Part shown: positions 1 to 6,224 of the stretch, piece after piece
Layout of the letters: each line of letters opens with the position of its first letter
Position numbering within the stretch: position 1 is the first letter of the stretch
Source of the DNA: Thermoplasmata archaeon
GTDB taxonomy: Archaea > Thermoplasmatota > Thermoplasmata > Thermoplasmatales > Thermoplasmataceae
Assembly: GCA_021797385.1 (NCBI GenBank)
Contig: JAJZZW010000088.1
Location: forward strand, 1 to 7,785
Length of the DNA stretch: 7,785 nt
Direction: 5' to 3'
Notes under the pieces: generated by a model
Told to the model about the DNA's origin: nothing
Databases searched by the model: none
The model's input: only the letters and a program-made list of their open reading frames with translations
Position numbers and translations under genes: made by a program

Positions 1-33
1 GCTAATCCCTCTTTCAACCATATTTTTAATCAT
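1..33 (-). CDS. istA: IstA-like IS21 transposase, N-terminal fragment
   Basis: Only the first 11 codons are inside the window (MIKNMVERGIS). They match the usual IstA opening, where a short helix with a Gly-Ser/Ile turn leads into the helix-turn-helix that binds the terminal repeats. The ATG at 33-31 is preceded on the minus strand by GAGGTG about 6 bases upstream, an adequate ribosome-binding site. In-frame GTG and TTG codons further upstream are possible alternatives, and a TGA closes the frame before them. IstA is the DDE transposase of IS21 elements and works with the AAA+ helper IstB. Nothing catalytic is visible here. Confidence 0.55.
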   Translation of the reverse strand, partial: MIKNMVERGIS

Positions 34-83
34 TCTCCACACCTCGCTCCCAATCAAATTCCACCACTGATGCCATAATCAGG

Positions 84-125
84 TGGGGAATTTTATTCCG
101 GATAAAATGGGGAATTCCAAACCGG
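84..125 (-). repeat. Paired 18-bp direct terminal repeats of the IS21-like element
   Basis: On the plus strand TGGGGAATTTTATTCCGG (84-101) and TGGGGAATTCCAAACCGG (108-125) are direct repeats, offset by 24 bases. They share TGGGGAATT at one end and CCGG at the other. IS21-family ends carry such tandem IstA-binding repeats, so these are probably transposase-binding sites. The repeat is directly visible; the binding role is inferred. Confidence 0.7.
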
Positions 126-133
126 TGTTTACA

Positions 134-231
134 CTCTTCCTGTAATAGTATGTTATTCTATTGATTCCAGAATAATAGCATGCTTTTTTTACTTCAATCC
201 CTTTATTATACATCTCATCCACGTAACTCAC
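134..231 (-). pseudogene. IS3-family OrfB transposase, N-terminal fragment broken by IS21 insertion
   Basis: A GTG at 231-229 overlaps the orfA stop codon and opens a -1 frame. It reads VSYVDEMYNKGIEVKKACYY and then an S/N-R-x-TYYY segment. This is the OrfB start, including the small helical region (Cys, then an S-G-x-N-R-x-T-Y-Y-Y pattern) that precedes the rve-type DDE integrase core. After the residues RKS the codons become IS21 terminal DNA, and the frame meets TGA at 79-81, so a translated product would be 50 residues. The DDE domain (normally about 250 further residues) is missing, so there is no catalytic activity. A strong GAGGAGG lies 5-11 bases before the GTG and could allow independent initiation as well as frameshifting. 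Confidence 0.75.
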
Positions 232-512
232 CTTTTCCTCCTCATGTAATTTTTTTTTAAAATCTCATTTGCTATGGTCATTTCACCTATTATTGCCTTC
301 AGGCTTTCAACCCCCTTTATTAATGCTTTATCAGGGTCCTTTCCTTCTAATCCCTTTCTTCCTCCTTCCAGGAACTGATCCTTCCATTTATAGAACATTG
401 ATACAGCTATTCCATGGTTCCTGCATATCTCTGCTATTGTAATATCAGGATTCTGGAATGATTCCATTATAATACTGTACTTCTCTTCACCGGTCCATAT
501 TCTTCCAGGCAT
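228..512 (-). CDS. IS3-family transposase OrfA (helix-turn-helix, leucine zipper)
   Basis: This 94-residue protein is a typical IS3/IS911 OrfA, the DNA-binding half of the transposase. Residues 1-20 form the first helix of the module. Residues about 24-47 form the helix-turn-helix (TIAEICRNHGI, then SMFYKWKDQF, the usual recognition-helix pattern). Hydrophobic residues at 64, 71, 78 and 85 (L, L, M, L) are exactly seven apart, giving the leucine zipper that lets OrfA and OrfAB dimerise. The ATG at 512-510 is preceded by AAAGGAGG at 8 bases spacing, which supports this start. The C-terminal codons contain a run of nine A followed by an internal GAGGAGG, the expected setting for -1 frameshifting into orfB. 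The gene is intact although its partner is broken, so the product alone might act as a repressor or bind ends of related copies. Confidence 0.85.
   Translation of the reverse strand: MPGRIWTGEEKYSIIMESFQNPDITIAEICRNHGIAVSMFYKWKDQFLEGGRKGLEGKDPDKALIKGVESLKAIIGEMTIANEILKKNYMRRKR
250..258 (-). other. Probable programmed -1 frameshift site (A9) of the IS3 element
   Basis: On the minus strand, codons near the end of orfA contain nine consecutive A. A -1 slip there enters a frame reading LHEEEKVSYVDEMY, which runs without a stop into orfB. IS3 elements commonly make OrfAB this way on A-rich slippery runs. Here the GAGGAGG motif lies downstream of the run, next to the orfB GTG, so it may serve coupling more than slippage. 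The run and frames are seen directly; function is inferred. Confidence 0.55.
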
Positions 513-520
513 TTAGATTG

Positions 521-562
521 CCTCCTTTATATATTTATATAAATTATTCGTTATATATATCT
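521..562 (-). promoter_or_regulatory. Promoter and ribosome-binding site for IS3 orfA
   Basis: Reading the minus strand toward the orfA ATG (512) there are two TATA-like stretches, ATATATATAA (551-560) and ATTTATATAAAT (533-544), then AAAGGAGG (521-528). A start of transcription about 25 bases after the first box would fall near 530 and include the ribosome-binding site. The second box would give an almost leaderless message lacking it. The first is therefore the better promoter candidate. Confidence 0.45.
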
Positions 563-570
563 CTTTAGAT

Positions 571-798
571 GTGTATAAGTTTAAACTATCCATAACCATA
601 AGAATATTGGCAAGAACAATCTATGTAATGCTTAAGAACAATGTAAAATACATTGAAAAAGAAAGAAGGGAAACAATTAATCCTGATTAACTGTAGTTCA
701 AGAGGTTTGAAGAACTGTCAATGAAGAAAATAAATAATATTAGAAGAATTGTTTACAATCCTAATACGCATAGCGATTCGGCAAATTTAATATGCTAG
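571..798 (+). pseudogene. Degenerate C-terminal remnant of a transposase, possibly IS110-like
   Basis: One plus-strand frame reads RILARTIYVMLKNNVKYI from 601 to 654. It continues to a TAA at 688, meets a TAG at 694, and then goes on in the same frame with FKRFEELSMKKINNIRR and further residues to a TAG at 798. The first part resembles the C-terminal helix of IS110-family transposases (A-R-x-x-x-x-I-Y-x-M-L-K-N). The second is basic and helical but not recognised. Two in-frame stops and no plausible start mark it as dead DNA, probably left by an older insertion cut by the neighbouring IS3 element. The left limit is arbitrary because the frame runs into IS3-side sequence with no clear junction. 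The family assignment is a guess from motif resemblance. Confidence 0.3.
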
Positions 799-835
799 GG
801 AGGCATAAAAGATTGTTAAGTATGGGTTTTTCATA

Positions 836-865
836 GGAGGAGGTAAATTAATTATGAGAATCTAG
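836..865 (+). other. Strong ribosome-binding site with a four-codon frame (Met-Arg-Ile-stop)
   Basis: GGAGGAGGT (836-844) is an excellent anti-16S match, 9 bases before an ATG (854-856). The frame ends after ATG AGA ATC with TAG at 863-865. It may be the surviving front end of a gene lost when the insertion elements moved in, or a leader minicistron. The following dppB gene appears to start from its own downstream promoter, which favours the relic reading. The motif is seen; both roles are inferred. Confidence 0.3.
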
Positions 866-871
866 GTATGT

Positions 872-915
872 ATTTATATACAATCAATTGCCCTTCCATA
901 ATGTTTTTATAAAAG
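872..915 (+). promoter_or_regulatory. Promoter region of the peptide transporter operon (two TATA-like boxes)
   Basis: TTTATAAAAG (906-915) is centred about 30 bases before the dppB ATG at 941. An archaeal start site some 22-27 bases downstream would give a 5' leader of only a few bases. No Shine-Dalgarno lies before that ATG, which fits a leaderless message. A second box, ATTTATATAC (872-881), would give a leader of roughly 40 bases. The proximal box is the preferred promoter. Confidence 0.5.
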
Positions 916-940
916 ATTTTAATTGCTTTAGTGATAATTG

Positions 941-1930
941 ATGAATGTTTATCTCATAAGTAGAAAAATACTCCAAGCGGTATTTTTGGTCTTATTCGTT
1001 GTCGTTATTTTATATGTATTATTACGATTGATGCCAGGCAATCCTGCAGAATTATATATTCGAAATTTAAAGCATCCTACGAAGGCTGCCATAAATAATA
1101 TTTATAAAATGTATGGTATAAATCCAAATAATAAGTTTGCACTGAGTTCTTTCATAGTCTATTTAAATCAAATGCTCACATTCCACTTCGGATATAACCC
1201 AGCGGAATTGAGCCAAAGCATATATTCTATGATTGCGACTGCACTTCCCTATACAATTATAATTTTTGGGGTGGCATCCGTTGGTTCGTTTGCCTTTGGT
1301 ATACCCTTGGGAATAGTAACTGCATTTATCAGAGGTAAAAGATCTGAAGGACCGACATTGGTTACTGCAACAGTATTAAATTCAATCCCGTTCTTTGTTA
1401 TGGCCATAATTGTATATATTGTTTTTGCTGTTTATTATCCAATATTCCCTTTGGCTGCGTCCCATTATAGGTTAGGACCTTTTCTCAAGTCCCCATCATT
1501 TAGTGGGCTCCTAGTTTTAATACACTATTTTACTATGCCTATTTTAACTCTTTTGATCATAGAAATTATGGGTCATTTAATTACAATGAGAAGTATTATG
1601 GTTTCTGTACTCGGTGAAGATTTCATACAAACAGCAAGGGCAAAGGGAGTTAGTCAATCATCAATAATGTTTCATCATGCGGCCAGAAATGCAATGGTTC
1701 CAGAATCAACCCGTATGGCACTTGAATTTGCTCTTTTAATGAGCGGTGCAGTTATAACAGGTATTATTTTTGAAATACCGGGCATGGGCGTACTACTGTA
1801 CGATAATATTTTGATTGAGAATTATCCGGTGATTGAGGCTTCCTTATTTATCCTGGCCTTAGTTGTTATTGTATCTTATTCATCAATAGATTTTATACAT
1901 GCATGGTTAGACCCGAGGGTGAGAGTATGA
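941..1930 (+). CDS. dppB: DppB/OppB-like peptide ABC transporter permease
   Basis: This 329-residue integral membrane protein is one of the two channel subunits of a peptide importer. It has the family plan. Helix 1 (about 10-30) is followed by RLMPGNPAELY, the family's L-x-P-G-[DN]-P-x-x motif, then an outside segment (about 35-95). Further helices lie at about 102-130, 141-168 and 187-212. The cytoplasmic EAA loop (about 227-253, D-F-I-x-T-A-R-A-K-G-V, ending N-A-M-V-P) docks on the ATPase. Two last helices surround a P-G-M-G-x-L-L segment, and the end reads LDPRVRV. Length and motifs are normal for the family. The TTG three bases upstream could also start translation, but the ATG at 941 fits the promoter spacing and leaderless layout better. 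The stop overlaps the dppC start as ATGA, implying translational coupling. Peptide rather than sugar or nickel substrate is inferred from family resemblance and operon partners. Confidence 0.9.
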   Translation: MNVYLISRKILQAVFLVLFVVVILYVLLRLMPGNPAELYIRNLKHPTKAAINNIYKMYGINPNNKFALSSFIVYLNQMLTFHFGYNPAELSQSIYSMIATALPYTIIIFGVASVGSFAFGIPLGIVTAFIRGKRSEGPTLVTATVLNSIPFFVMAIIVYIVFAVYYPIFPLAASHYRLGPFLKSPSFSGLLVLIHYFTMPILTLLIIEIMGHLITMRSIMVSVLGEDFIQTARAKGVSQSSIMFHHAARNAMVPESTRMALEFALLMSGAVITGIIFEIPGMGVLLYDNILIENYPVIEASLFILALVVIVSYSSIDFIHAWLDPRVRV

Positions 1931-4110
1931 AGACGAATACCAAAATTTTAAAAGACAATATTAAATTTAAATTAAACAATGTCCGAAAACAGTTTAAAGT
2001 ATTTTACAGATCGTGGTATGGCAAAGCAGGCCTTTATATTTTAATAGCCTTTATTATAGTAGCTTTACTTGCACCTGTGCTTGTTCATGGTAATCCATTT
2101 AGTGGAATTCCATCTGAAGACTATTTTAAACCTGTAACTATAGAGGATAAAAAACTGAATTTTACAGTAGAAAGTTCTTTGAATAAAATTTCTGCTACAG
2201 AGGGAGAATATAAGACGGGTAGTTATTATATGTTTACTGCTGGAGAATCTGGGAAAAATTATGGAATATTTGCAATTACTACAAATAATAGTGGTAGTAG
2301 CCGCTTGTTGTTTAAAACTAATGGCACAGTAACAAATTTTAGGGCCTTTGCTCCTGAAAATACTAATTTACAATATTTAACAGATATATTCGCCTCATCG
2401 AATCATAGTTTATATGTTTATAATGTGTTATGCTCATCTTCTGGTTCTTCGATTAAAGCTTTTCCAGTTGCCCATACTTCTGTAAATGGTACAATTATAG
2501 CATCTACAGTAAGTACAAACAGTCCCAGATTCGGGCAACCAAATTTTGTAAGTGACGAAGAAATGGCGGCCACTCCAACTGCAGATAAATGTTCCTATGG
2601 ATCCTACACATATGCAGTAGTACATAATAATACCGGAATGTATCTAAATGAATATTATACTTACAATTTACAGGAATTATGGTCTCACAAATTAAGTTTG
2701 ACAGGTTCCCCGCATATCTATTTCATTGGTAATAACTTCATAACACCAAATTCTCCGGAAGTTATAGTCACGGGAGGAAAAAATATCGCTGCATGGAATG
2801 TCACTGGGGCTTTGCTATTTAACAATAGCTATTCTTTCAATATAGGTCAGCTGTCAATTCCTGAGGAATATCAATATTTTGATCTAAAACCTGGATATCA
2901 GAATGCTTTCGTGTCTTCAGGTAACTCACTGTATATATTAAATTTAATTAATGGAACAAGAACTTCTATTTATACCACTTCTCACCCTATTACAGCAATC
3001 GGGGTGAGTCGTGGGTCACATGGATTCCCATCAGATCTAATCATTTCATCTGGGAACTATTACTATGCCCTTGCAAAATCGAAAACTGGGAATGTTCAGG
3101 TAACAGGAGAGTCAAAATTACCCTTTGGAGTTAATAATATTGAATATTACCATAGTGGTAAATTTTTGATGAGTAATACTGCAACTGGTCAAATGATATA
3201 TTTAATAAATGCGTTTCAAACATATCCGTACTCATGGAACTCAAATTTAAAATCATCTGTTAGCAATCCAATCATGTTTGAAGAGCCTTATAATTTTAAA
3301 ATTAATAATGTAACATATGGAAGCTCACCGACAATCTCACTTTTAAGTGGTAATAATCTTATCATGTATAGCTTCGAAGGTAATCCGATTACACTTGGAC
3401 CAACGTTCCATACAGTCTCTGGTCTTATTCTACCACTGGGAACCAACATAGCTCACGATAATGTATTTGCCCTCTTCATAGATAGCTTCCCACCTGACCT
3501 GGAAGTAGGGTTTGCAGCCGGTATACTGACAATATTAATATCATTAGTTGTTGCAATGTTTATTGGATATTATTCTGGAATGGTAAGCTCCTTCATGGAA
3601 ACCCTGGCACTGTCAATATTCCTTATACCTACACTTCCATTATATATTGTTCTCGCTTCGGTTCTTGGTCCATCACTTATCAATCTAATATTTATCTTTT
3701 CGTTGCTCGGATGGCCGTTTGTAACTTTCTCTCTCATAGGGATTGTAAGAAGTGTTAAGACCAGAACATTCGTGGAATCGGCAAAGGTATCAAATATTAA
3801 AACACTGAGTATTATGAAACGACACTTTGTTCCTAATATGGGCACTTTACTGGTATATCTCACCGCAATCAATATAGGCGGAGCTGTGGCAGCTGTGTCC
3901 AGTTTTGAAATTCTCGGGCTGGTTAGTGTATCAATACCAACATGGGGAGGAATGCTCAGCTCTTTTCTGGGTGATTTCTATTCTATTACAGTTTACCCCT
4001 ATGCAACTATACCTCCAATAGTAGCACTTACCCTATTCATACTGGCATTTATATTCATTTCCAGAGGCATAGATGAAGTGGCAAATCCAACGCTGGGTGG
4101 CAGAAAATGA
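1927..4110 (+). CDS. dppC: DppC/OppC-like permease with a large beta-propeller-like extracellular insert
   Basis: This is the second channel subunit of the importer, 727 residues against about 280-320 for ordinary DppC. A basic cytoplasmic N-terminus precedes helix 1 (about 34-53). Residues about 54-497 form an outside domain, then PLGT (503-506), where normal DppC has its LGTD-x-x-GRDV segment. The remaining helices begin at about 526. The EAA loop (about 611-637, F-V-E-S-A-K-V, ending V-P-N) and the W-G-G-M-L-S segment (673-678) are well kept, so the channel part looks functional. The insert has repeated strand-like units such as EVIVTGGKNIAAWNVTG, NAFVSSGNSLYILNLINGT and PTISLLSGNNLIMYSF, suggesting a PQQ/WD-like beta-propeller. 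It contains ten N-x-S/T sequons and the protein's only two cysteines (169, 222). The ATG at 1927 overlaps the dppB stop and follows GAGGGTGAG. An ATG at 1903 would add eight residues and is less likely. The stop overlaps the next start as ATGA. The insert may help capture or dock peptides or binding proteins; that is inference. Confidence 0.88.
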   Translation: MKTNTKILKDNIKFKLNNVRKQFKVFYRSWYGKAGLYILIAFIIVALLAPVLVHGNPFSGIPSEDYFKPVTIEDKKLNFTVESSLNKISATEGEYKTGSYYMFTAGESGKNYGIFAITTNNSGSSRLLFKTNGTVTNFRAFAPENTNLQYLTDIFASSNHSLYVYNVLCSSSGSSIKAFPVAHTSVNGTIIASTVSTNSPRFGQPNFVSDEEMAATPTADKCSYGSYTYAVVHNNTGMYLNEYYTYNLQELWSHKLSLTGSPHIYFIGNNFITPNSPEVIVTGGKNIAAWNVTGALLFNNSYSFNIGQLSIPEEYQYFDLKPGYQNAFVSSGNSLYILNLINGTRTSIYTTSHPITAIGVSRGSHGFPSDLIISSGNYYYALAKSKTGNVQVTGESKLPFGVNNIEYYHSGKFLMSNTATGQMIYLINAFQTYPYSWNSNLKSSVSNPIMFEEPYNFKINNVTYGSSPTISLLSGNNLIMYSFEGNPITLGPTFHTVSGLILPLGTNIAHDNVFALFIDSFPPDLEVGFAAGILTILISLVVAMFIGYYSGMVSSFMETLALSIFLIPTLPLYIVLASVLGPSLINLIFIFSLLGWPFVTFSLIGIVRSVKTRTFVESAKVSNIKTLSIMKRHFVPNMGTLLVYLTAINIGGAVAAVSSFEILGLVSVSIPTWGGMLSSFLGDFYSITVYPYATIPPIVALTLFILAFIFISRGIDEVANPTLGGRK

Positions 4111-6224
4111 TTGAACAGGAAGAAAATGTATATAATAGAAGCAACTTGCTTTTAGACATTAAAAATTTAAGCATAGATTTCAAGGTTTACGGAGGGCTGG
4201 TCAGGGCAGTTAGAAATGTTAATCTTCAAATAGAAGATGGACAGTCGCTGGGTATTCTCGGTGAATCAGGATCGGGAAAAAGTACAATTGCACTTGCGAT
4301 TTTATCATTATTGCCAGAAAATGCTGTCGTTACAGGATCAGTTTCATTATATGATGATAAATATGTAGACAGTGAAAATAGACCTAAGAACAAAAGGGGA
4401 CTTAAATTACTGGATCAGAAGTTAAGAGATATTAGATGGAAGGATATTTCAATGGTCTTCCAGGGTGCAATGAATTCATTTAATCCGGTGTACACTATCG
4501 GAAGACAGATAGGCGAGGTATTTAGGATCCATACAGATTTGAATAAAAATCAAATAGAGAAAAGGGTTGTAGAACTATTGAAGGATGCCGGTCTTACTCC
4601 AGCTGTTAAAGATTCATATCCACATGAACTATCCGGGGGGATGAAGCAGAGGGCTGTAATAGCCATGGCCCTTGCACTTAATCCTAAAATAGTTATAGCG
4701 GATGAACCCACAACCGGTCTGGATGTAATAACACAGGCAGAAATTATTGCAACTTTAAAAAGATTGAAGGAAAGCGGGAGGATTAAATCGTTTATTATAA
4801 TATCCCATGATATCGGTGTTGTCTCCCAGCTGGCCGATAAGATCGCCGTAATGTATGCCGGTGCTATAATGGAGTATGGAACTGTTACAGATATATACAA
4901 AAACTCACACAATCCCTATACAATAGAATTACTGAAGAGTTATCCAAATTTATCTAATGCAAGGCAGCATGTTGAAGGAATACCGGGAAGACTTCCGGAT
5001 CCAGAAAATCTGCCTAATGGGTGTAAATTTGCCGATAGGTGCTACATGAAGGATTCTATATGTACCACGGAAGAGCCAGAACTTCAGTATATAGGCGGAA
5101 TGCATTACAGCAGATGCTATTTTGCTAAAAATATAGCACAAAATTATCCAAAAGCCCCCAATTTCGGAAACAATTATATAAAGAATACCAAATTAATAGA
5201 GATAGAGCATCTCACAAAGAACTTTGATTTAAAGAAAAACATACTATCAGCATTATATTCAAAGGATAAACCATCAGTACATGCAGTAAGCGATGTGAGC
5301 ATGGAGATCAGGGAGGGAGAGATAGTAGGTCTTGTTGGTGAATCCGGATCGGGAAAAAGCACCCTTGCCAGATTATTAATAGGGCTTTTAAAGCCGACTT
5401 CCGGGGATATAAAATATTATTTCAATGAAAATGATTTTGTATATGTAAACAGATTGAAACCAAATCATAATGATTATATACAGTTCAGGAAAAACACCCA
5501 GATGATATTTCAGGATCCTTTTGATTCATTAAACCCTAAAATGACAGTATTCAATACTGTATCAGAACCCATGATAGGAAACCACATAACAAAGGATGTT
5601 ATGGAAATGCAGGAAGCGGTGAAAGCATCGATTGCAAATGCAGATCTTTTTCCAGTAGAGGCATATATGGATAGATTTCCTTACGAACTGTCAGGAGGTG
5701 AAAAACAGAGAGTGGGAATTGCAAGGGCAACTGTAATTAATTCAAAGTTTATTGTTGCAGATGAGCCCACGTCCATGCTTGATGTATCCCTACGGGCATC
5801 GTTCATGAACAGGCTTAATAAAATAAGAATCGAACGGGGGATGTCTATTTTATATATTTCACATGATATTGCATCAGTATATTACCTTGCAGACAGGATC
5901 TATGTAATGTATCTTGGTTCCATGGTTGAAGGAGGGAAAGCTGATGATATTATAAAGTCACCTTTACATCCATATACAAAGGCGTTGATAAAATCTGTTC
6001 CAAATCCTGATCCATCATGGAATCCAGGTCATATAGATATTATAGGTGAAATAGGTAATTCTATCAATATTCCTAAAGGATGCAGATTCTACGATCGTTG
6101 CGTTTACAGGAAAAAAATCTGTAAGGATACGGTTCCGCCGGTTAAATCCAATGGCGAGCACTGGTATAAATGCCATTTCGAGCAGAATGAACTGGAACAT
6201 ATGAAAAATGAAGGATATAGCTAA
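4107..6224 (+). CDS. dppD: Fused DppD-DppF peptide ABC transporter ATPase
   Basis: One 705-residue cytoplasmic protein carries both nucleotide-binding domains that are normally the separate DppD and DppF subunits. The first domain has Walker A GESGSGKST (52-60), Q-loop Q119, signature LSGGM (175-179), Walker B IVIADE (195-200) and H234. The second has Walker A 411-419, Q469, signature LSGGE (528-532), Walker B FIVADE (548-553) and H586. Both sites therefore look able to bind and hydrolyse ATP. Each domain ends in an oligopeptide-transporter C-terminal extension with four cysteines (C306, C312, C319, C337; C659, C665, C672, C689), the arrangement that holds a [4Fe-4S] cluster in a characterised DppD. 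A linker at about 341-362 joins the halves. The ATG overlaps the dppC stop (ATGA) after GGTGG. The protein should dock on the EAA loops of DppB and DppC. Because it is a fusion, the symbol dppD stands for dppD plus dppF. Confidence 0.92.
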   Translation: MIEQEENVYNRSNLLLDIKNLSIDFKVYGGLVRAVRNVNLQIEDGQSLGILGESGSGKSTIALAILSLLPENAVVTGSVSLYDDKYVDSENRPKNKRGLKLLDQKLRDIRWKDISMVFQGAMNSFNPVYTIGRQIGEVFRIHTDLNKNQIEKRVVELLKDAGLTPAVKDSYPHELSGGMKQRAVIAMALALNPKIVIADEPTTGLDVITQAEIIATLKRLKESGRIKSFIIISHDIGVVSQLADKIAVMYAGAIMEYGTVTDIYKNSHNPYTIELLKSYPNLSNARQHVEGIPGRLPDPENLPNGCKFADRCYMKDSICTTEEPELQYIGGMHYSRCYFAKNIAQNYPKAPNFGNNYIKNTKLIEIEHLTKNFDLKKNILSALYSKDKPSVHAVSDVSMEIREGEIVGLVGESGSGKSTLARLLIGLLKPTSGDIKYYFNENDFVYVNRLKPNHNDYIQFRKNTQMIFQDPFDSLNPKMTVFNTVSEPMIGNHITKDVMEMQEAVKASIANADLFPVEAYMDRFPYELSGGEKQRVGIARATVINSKFIVADEPTSMLDVSLRASFMNRLNKIRIERGMSILYISHDIASVYYLADRIYVMYLGSMVEGGKADDIIKSPLHPYTKALIKSVPNPDPSWNPGHIDIIGEIGNSINIPKGCRFYDRCVYRKKICKDTVPPVKSNGEHWYKCHFEQNELEHMKNEGYS

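Larger units (their letters stand above)
1..133 (-). mobile_element. IS21-family element, left end (partial)
   Basis: On the minus strand the element appears to start at position 133 with TGTAAACACCGG, the 5'-TG expected of IS21-family ends. Two 18-bp direct repeats follow (108-125 and 84-101), and about 100 bases in comes a start codon opening an IstA-like N-terminus. Multiple terminal repeats before istA are typical of IS21 elements. The element interrupts the IS3 orfB reading frame: transposase-like codons stop at about 134. The rest (istA, istB and the right end) lies outside the window, so the boundary cannot be proved by a target duplication. The family call rests on the terminus architecture and only 11 coding residues. 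Confidence 0.68.
134..512 (-). mobile_element. IS3-family element, interrupted
   Basis: A minus-strand orfA followed by orfB in the -1 frame is the IS3-family layout. orfA (228-512) is complete, and orfB is cut after about 32 codons by the IS21-like element. The orfA-side terminus should lie shortly beyond 512, somewhere in 560-620, but I could not fix it because the partner inverted repeat is outside the window. The copy cannot make a full OrfB or OrfAB transposase, so it is inactive unless helped in trans. Confidence 0.7.
513..940. other. Long stretch without an intact gene
   Basis: This stretch holds the orfA promoter (minus strand), a degenerate plus-strand transposase-like remnant (about 571-798), a strong ribosome-binding site followed by a four-codon frame (836-865), and two TATA-like boxes before the peptide transporter genes (872-881 and 906-915). 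A 7-bp perfect inverted repeat with a 3-base spacer (639-655, CAATGTA/TACATTG) lies within the remnant and may be chance. I see no tRNA or stable RNA gene. Confidence 0.6.

Noticed and set aside
639..655. Perfect 7-bp inverted repeat CAATGTA-AAA-TACATTG as a possible operator
   Set aside because: It lies inside the decayed transposase frame, far from the operon start, and short palindromes are expected by chance in AT-rich DNA.
1..940. CRISPR array or tRNA/attachment site near the mobile elements
   Set aside because: No regularly spaced repeats beyond the paired IS21 end repeats, and no cloverleaf-like sequence was seen.
2434..2625. Minus-strand open frame inside dppC
   Set aside because: It lies fully inside the well-supported dppC gene, with no ribosome-binding site or recognisable motif; an antisense shadow.
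3570..3872. Minus-strand 100-codon frame opposite the dppC membrane part
   Set aside because: It mirrors codons of a conserved permease region, and its protein shows no recognisable pattern.
4550..5362. Three minus-strand frames opposite the fused ATPase
   Set aside because: All are antisense to highly conserved ATPase motifs and have no gene-like signals.
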